DNA of 14,506 nt, from positions 1 through 14,506 of the forward strand of contig CAYNIT010000097.1 in the NCBI GenBank assembly GCA_964397205.1. Direction: 5' to 3'. The translations under genes and the position numbers were made by a program. A model generated the notes under the pieces. That model saw nothing but the letters and a program-made list of their open reading frames with translations. It was not told where the DNA came from and searched no databases. Source of the DNA: Phaeodactylibacter sp964397205 (GTDB lineage: Bacteria; Bacteroidota; Bacteroidia; Chitinophagales; Saprospiraceae). This document shows, piece by piece, positions 6,699 to 12,299 of the stretch; position 1 is the stretch's first letter; every line of letters begins with the position of its first letter.

Positions 6699-6798
6699 NN
6701 NNNNNNNNNNNNNNNNNNNNNNNNNNNNNNNNNNNNNNNNNNNNNNNNNNNNNNNNNNNNNNNNNNNNNNNNNNNNNNNNNNNNNNNNNNNNNNNNNN
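6699..6798. other. Assembly gap of 100 N
   Basis: Exactly 100 consecutive N, the customary placeholder for a scaffold gap of unknown size. It lies between the stop of the 1446-aa gene (6875) and the upstream region of its paralogue (6253). Anything between the two paralogues, including a further gene, would be missing from this window. Confidence 0.98.
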
Positions 6799-6874
6799 GG
6801 CTTGAACCCTGCCATCGTCTGAGCTGGAAAGGCCAGATATGGGGGTAACAGTATTATCCAGTTAGCTGACTAGA

Positions 6875-9800
6875 TCATTCCACCAACAATTTCGCTTGCT
6901 CCGTCTCCTCGTCGCCTATGACCCGCAGCAGGTACTGCCCGCTCGGCAGGTTCTCCACCAGCAGCGCGCTCCGCTGGCCCTCGAAAAAATGGCGGCGGTA
7001 CAGCCGGCCATTGAGCCCCCACAGCTGCGCTTCCTTCCTGCCCTTCAGGCTGGTAAGCAATTCCGCACGCTCCTTAGCTGGATTGGGGAAAACCAGCAGC
7101 GATGCAGCGGCCGCCGGCGCTTCACCCTCCCAAAGCGGCAAATTGCTGCAGTCCTCCACGAATACCGTTGCGTTAGCCGAAGCCGTGCAGCCGTAAATGT
7201 CCGCCACAGTAACTGTAAAGGTCGCCGTCTGTGGTACGCTGCCCGCAGTCTCCGAGCAGGTGGGGCAGCTCAGGTATTCGCCCAGGTTCCAGGAATAGCT
7301 CACCGCCTCTTCCGAACTGGCCGCCAATTGGAAGGTATCGTTGGGGCAAACCGTCTGGAAATCCGTTATCTCGTCTACCTCTATGGGCGGAGCAGGAGCC
7401 AGGATCACCGGCTTGATGAACCGGCAGCCACCTTTGCGCATAAAGGCGAAGTAGCGGCCGCCCTGATCAGCGGTAGCCGGCTCAAGCGTCAAACAGCGGT
7501 TGGCCTCGATATAGGCATTGGGGCCAATCCAGTAGTGCAGGTCACCTTCCGGCATACAAAGCTCGAAAGGCTCGCCGGGGCAGTAAACTACGGGCGTGTC
7601 TGGAATATAGCTGCCGGGGAAATCTTCGATGTAGACCGTCACGCTGGCGGTATCCTGGCAGCCAGCTTCATTCGACGCTACCACCGTGTAGGTAGTGGTC
7701 GCCAGAGGGCTGGCTTCGGGGGAAGGGCAGTCGAGGCAAGAAAGTTCTATCGCCGGAGACCAGGAGAACTCGGCCCAGTTCAGGCTGTCGGCCCACAGCT
7801 GGGCACTGGCGCCTTCACAGATGAAGGTATCCGCTGCTACGGCGAGCTCCGGACACTCGATGGCTTCTGCTACACAGCTGGCCTCCACGCTTACCGCACC
7901 GCAGGGGCCTTCTCCCAGCGCTGTCACGGCAATGCTTACGGTATCGCCGGTTTCCAGGCCTTCTACCAGCAGTTCGGGGCCCTCAGGGTCAAATTCACCC
8001 GCCTGCCCGCTGAGCACCAGCAGTTCGTAGGCAGTATCTTGGGCTTGGGCTTCCCAACTGAAGAGGACTTCGTTAGCGCTGGCTTCACAGCTGATGTCCA
8101 TGGCCGAGAAAGCTTGCTCTACCATAATATTGGCCGTATCGCTCAGGCGGCAGCTGCCAGCTTCGTATTCGTAAATCACTTCAAAACTACCTTCGCCAGT
8201 GGCATTAGGGTCAAAGATCTCGGTGGTGGGGGCAACGCCCGGCCCGCTCCACTGGCCGCTGCCGCTTCCATCGCCATTGAGGACTTCCGCGGACAGCGCT
8301 ACGCTCCCATCCAGGTCGCAAACTGCATCGGGCACCGATAGCTCGAGGCTCAGCGAATCACAACTCAGCGGGCTACAGGTAGCGGTGCTGCTATTGGTGC
8401 AGCCATTGGCATCGGTGACCTGCAGCTCTATACTTACGCTATCGCCCTCTGCCAGGCCATTCACGACGTACTGATTGCTGCCGGCCGGCGTGCCCAGCGG
8501 GCCCTCTATGGGGATGAGGCTGTAGGTCAGGCTGGTATCGACGGGCCAGGAGAAAGTCACTTGCCCGTAGCCGCCTGCACAATCGATGACAGGTGGATCG
8601 GGCGGGCTGAGCGGCGTGATGAGTATCTCGTCCTGATCGCTGCAGCCCGCTGCGTTGGTTGCTGTTACACTGTAAACGGTAGCAGTATCCGGATTGACGT
8701 AGAGGCTATCGTTGGCCGCACCGTTGCTCCATACCACATTTGGGGCCTGAGTGTCAGCTACCAATAGCAAATCGTCTTCGCTGCAGAGCGTAGGCGGTGG
8801 TATAATACTGACCGAAGGTTGGGGGGCTACACTTACGTTAAAAACAGGAGTGCTGGCGCAGCCAAAGTCGAATGGAATGCCGTAGGAGGTATGCTGCAAT
8901 GGAGCAACGAGCGTATCCCAAATGATAGAATCGCCCTGCAGCAAGCTGAGCTGCACACTGTCCCCGCTGCATAGGGTGGTGTCCTCCGGCAACAGGCTGA
9001 TGCCTGGGGCGGGGTTCACGGTGACTGACACAGAATCGTTGTAGGTGCAGCCGAATACATCAGTTTGTACCACAGCGTAGGTTGCGCTGCTGTCCGGGCT
9101 AACGGTGACCAGAGCCGTGGTATCTCCGCTGTTCCAGAGCTGGCTTTCTGCGCCATTGGAGCTTAGCGTAACCGATTCTCCGGCGCAAATTGTTGCGTCC
9201 GGGCTGACAGACAGGCCGGCGCCCGAGGCCACTTGAATGCTCTGGCTAAGCACGGAAGAACAGCCATTCTCCCCGCTGATGGTCACCTGGTAGGTGCCGC
9301 TGGCCTGTGGCGTAAGGTCGATCGCAGCGGTGGTATCCCCGCTAGACCAATCGTATTCGCTGCCGCCAGAAGCCGTTAGCATGACGGGATCGCCCGCGCA
9401 GATCACCTCCTCCGTACTGCTCTCCAAAGCAGGGCTGAAATTCACCACTACCGCTACTTGGTCAGAGCCGGTGCAGCCCTGAGGGTTGCTGCCCTTGACC
9501 TGATACACCTGGCCGTTCTCCGGCAGCACCTGAATGCTTTGGCCACTGCCCAGGAACGCGCCGCTGTTCAGCTCAAACCAATCGAAGGAGGTGCCCGAGC
9601 CCTCTGCCATCAAGGTAAGCGAGTCATCGGGGCATCCGACGAGTGTGTCGGCTTCAATAGCGGCTACATTTCCATCTACTGGAGGCACTTCAAGCAAAAA
9701 GGGCTCGGAGGCGCAGCCGTCGACGGTTGCCACCAAGCTGTAGGTGCCGGGAAAAAGCGCTAAGGGGTTCTGAGCGTCGGAGCTGAATCCATTGGGGCCC

Positions 9801-11215
9801 TCCCAGGCATAAGTAGCGGTATCGCCTTCCGGGCTGGCTTCCCCAAATAGGCGGATGGGCTCCCCCTCAAAGCAGGGCAGTTGGTAGGAAGCGCTGGCAG
9901 TAGGGGCAGGCGTGCTGCCAACCGTAACCGTATCCGTTTGGGTGGTGCCGCTGGCATTATCAATAATGACGACATAGTAGTCACCAGGACAAAGCTCCTC
10001 AGCGGTTTCGGAGGCCGGCAAGCTGGTGCTCAGCAGCACCAGTACGTTATTGCTGTCGCTGAGGATGTAGTCCCATGGGCCTTCTCCGCCACCGGCCATA
10101 AAAATGCTTCCATCACAGCTCGAGCCGCAGCTGGCATCCGCAACCTCTATGGTTGGTGCCAGCGGGTCGTAGCAGTCCACTGATGCCTGGTAAGTATAAA
10201 CCGGCGGGCTGGTGCAGTCGGTATTTTCCCGGCTGCCGGAATTGCCGTCGCCCAGCATCCGGAGGTTGACATCGAGGCCGTCGAGGAGTGTGGATTCGCC
10301 CTGCGGGCATTCGGGAGTACGGAGGCTCCAGCAGAACTGCAGCTGAGGGGAAGCAAAGCCGATGTTGCCACAGATCGGCCCCTCTACCCCCAGGTTATTG
10401 CCGGGGTCGCCGTCCAGGGTATCCTGCACAAAAGTATCGTAGGCAAAGCCGGGCCCGAAGGTGCTGCCACTGGCTTCGCTTTCCCAGCTATCGTACCATC
10501 CCCACTCGCCGCTGTTGGAGCAGGAAGTAGGCGTAACCACCGGGCTGAGGCTGGCGGCATCCCAGCTGGGCCCGAGCTCTAGTTCTAGCGCGTGGAACAG
10601 CTCGGGGCTGTTGTTAATGCCCCAACGTGCTACGGTAAAGCAGATTTCTACATCTGCGCCGCCCGGGAAAGTGCCGTTCTGCGGCGCAGGCGTTGAGGTA
10701 AAGAAACCGGAGCGCTCCCGTCGGCAGGGAGAACAGTCGTAGGCCGTGGAAAGCACCAGCTCAAATTCCGGCGCATCGGAAGCATCTCCGCCGATGAGCA
10801 GGTAATAATTCAGAGCGGGATCTACTTCCGCCTGGGCGCTGAGCGAACCGCCCCCCGCCCCGCAGGCAATGGGGTACATGTTGTTGCAATCGAGCCCGGC
10901 GAAGAGCACAAACTGCCCATCCGGCAGCCCGGAAAGGCTAAGGTCCAGCACATTGCCATTGGGCGACAACTGAAACCACATATCCGGCAGGCCCTGCTCC
11001 GGCTCGCAGCTGCCAAGCGCCGGGAAGGGCACCGTAGGCGCTGCTTCTTCCAGCACAAACCGGAAAGTGTCGTGTACGATGCTGGCTTGCGGGCAAAAAC
11101 CGGGGTCGCTCAGGCTGAGGCTGCGGGCATCGGTGCATCGATCGTGAGAAGATTGGGAAAAAAGAGCAGTCATTAGGGTGCTGCAGAACAGCAACAGGCA
11201 GATGGTTTTTCTCAT
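6875..11215 (-). CDS. Giant T9SS-secreted multi-Ig surface protein (1446 aa)
   Basis: The start at 11215 is chosen because it opens a signal peptide (MRKTICLLLFCSTLMTALFS); the frame upstream to 11326 is only leader. Approximate domains: 23-155, an Ig/pre-peptidase-like domain (DMWFQLSPNG, YYLLIGG); 160-300, a Cys/Trp-rich module shared with the 851-aa protein (CSPC, GPGFA, DGDPGNN, FCW); 355-432, a SprB-like repeat (CGSSCDGSI); 440-512, an Ig-like domain (WEGPNGFSS); 516-870, five Ig-like domains (pattern CxGxxVxL, WSSGDTT, YxVxxTxxxGC); 872-950, FnIII-like; 952-1033, Ig-like (GQWSGPG); 1037-1114, FnIII-like (AQDTAYELLVLSG); 1120-1195, Cys-x2-Cys Ig-like; 1200-1272, Ig-like (LCMPEGD); 1275-1353, a second Cys-x2-Cys Ig-like; 1370-1446, a T9SS sorting domain (LLVFPNPAKERAEL). 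No catalytic motif is visible. It is probably exported and anchored at or released from the surface as an adhesin-like or structural protein. A perfect TATCTTTG box lies about 45 bases upstream. Confidence 0.88.
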   Translation of the reverse strand: MRKTICLLLFCSTLMTALFSQSSHDRCTDARSLSLSDPGFCPQASIVHDTFRFVLEEAAPTVPFPALGSCEPEQGLPDMWFQLSPNGNVLDLSLSGLPDGQFVLFAGLDCNNMYPIACGAGGGSLSAQAEVDPALNYYLLIGGDASDAPEFELVLSTAYDCSPCRRERSGFFTSTPAPQNGTFPGGADVEICFTVARWGINNSPELFHALELELGPSWDAASLSPVVTPTSCSNSGEWGWYDSWESEASGSTFGPGFAYDTFVQDTLDGDPGNNLGVEGPICGNIGFASPQLQFCWSLRTPECPQGESTLLDGLDVNLRMLGDGNSGSRENTDCTSPPVYTYQASVDCYDPLAPTIEVADASCGSSCDGSIFMAGGGEGPWDYILSDSNNVLVLLSTSLPASETAEELCPGDYYVVIIDNASGTTQTDTVTVGSTPAPTASASYQLPCFEGEPIRLFGEASPEGDTATYAWEGPNGFSSDAQNPLALFPGTYSLVATVDGCASEPFLLEVPPVDGNVAAIEADTLVGCPDDSLTLMAEGSGTSFDWFELNSGAFLGSGQSIQVLPENGQVYQVKGSNPQGCTGSDQVAVVVNFSPALESSTEEVICAGDPVMLTASGGSEYDWSSGDTTAAIDLTPQASGTYQVTISGENGCSSVLSQSIQVASGAGLSVSPDATICAGESVTLSSNGAESQLWNSGDTTALVTVSPDSSATYAVVQTDVFGCTYNDSVSVTVNPAPGISLLPEDTTLCSGDSVQLSLLQGDSIIWDTLVAPLQHTSYGIPFDFGCASTPVFNVSVAPQPSVSIIPPPTLCSEDDLLLVADTQAPNVVWSNGAANDSLYVNPDTATVYSVTATNAAGCSDQDEILITPLSPPDPPVIDCAGGYGQVTFSWPVDTSLTYSLIPIEGPLGTPAGSNQYVVNGLAEGDSVSIELQVTDANGCTNSSTATCSPLSCDSLSLELSVPDAVCDLDGSVALSAEVLNGDGSGSGQWSGPGVAPTTEIFDPNATGEGSFEVIYEYEAGSCRLSDTANIMVEQAFSAMDISCEASANEVLFSWEAQAQDTAYELLVLSGQAGEFDPEGPELLVEGLETGDTVSIAVTALGEGPCGAVSVEASCVAEAIECPELAVAADTFICEGASAQLWADSLNWAEFSWSPAIELSCLDCPSPEASPLATTTYTVVASNEAGCQDTASVTVYIEDFPGSYIPDTPVVYCPGEPFELCMPEGDLHYWIGPNAYIEANRCLTLEPATADQGGRYFAFMRKGGCRFIKPVILAPAPPIEVDEITDFQTVCPNDTFQLAASSEEAVSYSWNLGEYLSCPTCSETAGSVPQTATFTVTVADIYGCTASANATVFVEDCSNLPLWEGEAPAAAASLLVFPNPAKERAELLTSLKGRKEAQLWGLNGRLYRRHFFEGQRSALLVENLPSGQYLLRVIGDEETEQAKLLVE
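8110..9670 (-). repeat. Expanded Ig/FnIII-like domain block inside the 1446-aa gene
   Basis: This coding block of about 520 residues is present in the 1446-aa protein but has no counterpart in the collinear 851-aa paralogue. It holds about five Ig-like domains that share a start pattern like ICAGDPVML / ICAGESVTL / LCSGDSVQL, a central Trp, and an ending YxVxxxxxxGC. These are followed by one FnIII-like domain and one GQWSGPG Ig-like domain. The boundaries are approximate and were set by where the two proteins stop and resume aligning. Confidence 0.65.
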
Positions 11216-11259
11216 CTTGTCAGCTTTTAGGATTATAATTCGCGAAGAATCAATTTGAC

Positions 11260-11267
11260 CAAAGATA
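11260..11267 (-). promoter_or_regulatory. Candidate -7 box of the 1446-aa gene
   Basis: On the - strand this reads TATCTTTG, a perfect TAnnTTTG, 44 bases upstream of the ATG at 11215 and 93 bases after the stop of the hydrolase gene (11361). The region around it is AT-rich. I see no TTG at the normal -33 distance. Its position supports the downstream start chosen for the gene and suggests transcription independent of the hydrolase. Confidence 0.5.
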
Positions 11268-11360
11268 AGGAGAAATCTGCAGACCTTAGTGTTCTGCCAT
11301 AGGTGGAGTGTTGTGCTGCCTGGCAATCAGTTCTTTAGGCAATTTGGCCAGCCGGCTGCA

Positions 11361-12248
11361 TTATTTGGCGGGAGCAGCCCCCACTTCTCCCAATAATAGC
11401 GATGCAATAAAGCCCGTTACCTGGAAGTGTATGGGGTGGTCGTATCCTTTTAGCTGGATAAGCCTCGTCGACTGCGGCAACAGCTCCTGCAGGTACTGGC
11501 TATTGCCAAAGGGAACCAGCGAGTCAGCGCTCCCGTGTACCAGAGTGACGGGTACTTGTACTTGCTGAAACAGCGGTTTTGCCTGCCGCAATGCCTCAGG
11601 ATGGTGTAATTTTTCCTCATTGGCTACCCAGAGGTAGCGCGGCAGCAAATAGCGGAATACAGCATGATCGATCCAGTAAGAAATCCGGAAAGTCACTTCC
11701 CGCTCGGGATCGTAGGCACCGGACAGCCCGTAGATGTGCGCTACGCGTTCAGGCGTAAGGGCACCCATGGCCATGGCAATCGGCGCGCCGTAGCTATGGC
11801 CTACAATGACGGCAGGTTGAGGAAAACCGTGGTCGAGCAGCGGCAGCAGCAGCTCGGCTTGCTGACGGATGGAAGTGACCGCCCCGCGCGGCCGCGTTCC
11901 GCCGTAGCCGGCGCGCTCGGGTATCAGGAAGTAGTAGCGTTGGTAAAGCGATCGTTCTTTGGCTAGCTTCAGCCAGTCGTAAAAGCCGCCGGGTGCTCCG
12001 TGGATCAGCAGCAGCGGCATTTTGCTGGTGTCGCCAATGCACAGGTAACGAACGCCGTCCGGCGTATGCTTGAGCCGTATATCATCATCCGGCACCGTTT
12101 TGTACAGCCAGCGGGCACCCCCGCCCGATGCCAGGTAGCGGTCGGCTAATTCAATGAAAATCAGCAGCAGCAGCACGAGCACCGTGAAGGTCAGTACGAC
12201 CCATTTGAATACCAGTTTCAGTTTGGCCAATAAGAAAACAGGCTTCAT
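11361..12248 (-). CDS. Membrane-anchored alpha/beta hydrolase
   Basis: A 295-residue alpha/beta hydrolase with one N-terminal membrane segment (about 15-34, WVVLTFTVLVLLLLIFIELA) preceded by Lys residues. This suggests an inner-membrane anchor with the enzyme domain outside the cytoplasm. The catalytic layout is typical: LLLIHGAPGG (oxyanion hole, His83-Gly84), the nucleophile elbow VGHSYGAP with Ser152, the acid Asp242 in HGSADSLVP, and the base His271 in KGYDHPIH. The IPERAGYGGT strand-loop (109-117) is also characteristic. The substrate is unknown. The start codon lies 51 bases after the stop of the PKD-repeat gene, so the two may be co-transcribed; the next gene has its own candidate promoter. 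It is not obviously a recent duplicate of the other hydrolase (2545-3360), which has no membrane segment and a different elbow. Confidence 0.88.
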   Translation of the reverse strand: MKPVFLLAKLKLVFKWVVLTFTVLVLLLLIFIELADRYLASGGGARWLYKTVPDDDIRLKHTPDGVRYLCIGDTSKMPLLLIHGAPGGFYDWLKLAKERSLYQRYYFLIPERAGYGGTRPRGAVTSIRQQAELLLPLLDHGFPQPAVIVGHSYGAPIAMAMGALTPERVAHIYGLSGAYDPEREVTFRISYWIDHAVFRYLLPRYLWVANEEKLHHPEALRQAKPLFQQVQVPVTLVHGSADSLVPFGNSQYLQELLPQSTRLIQLKGYDHPIHFQVTGFIASLLLGEVGAAPAK

Positions 12249-12299
12249 GGCTAGTGCATTAGCGATGTTAAAATACAGTTTTTATGCCAAATGCCCTGC

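Noticed and set aside
6896..8341. Open frame of 481 codons on the + strand opposite the 1446-aa gene
   Set aside because: A GC-rich gene read in reverse often leaves a frame without stops. The - strand product has a signal peptide, Ig domains and a sorting domain; this one has none.
11216..11326. Upstream start for the 1446-aa protein
   Set aside because: The signal peptide begins at the ATG at 11215, and the upstream stretch contains a perfect candidate -7 box, so it is promoter and leader DNA.
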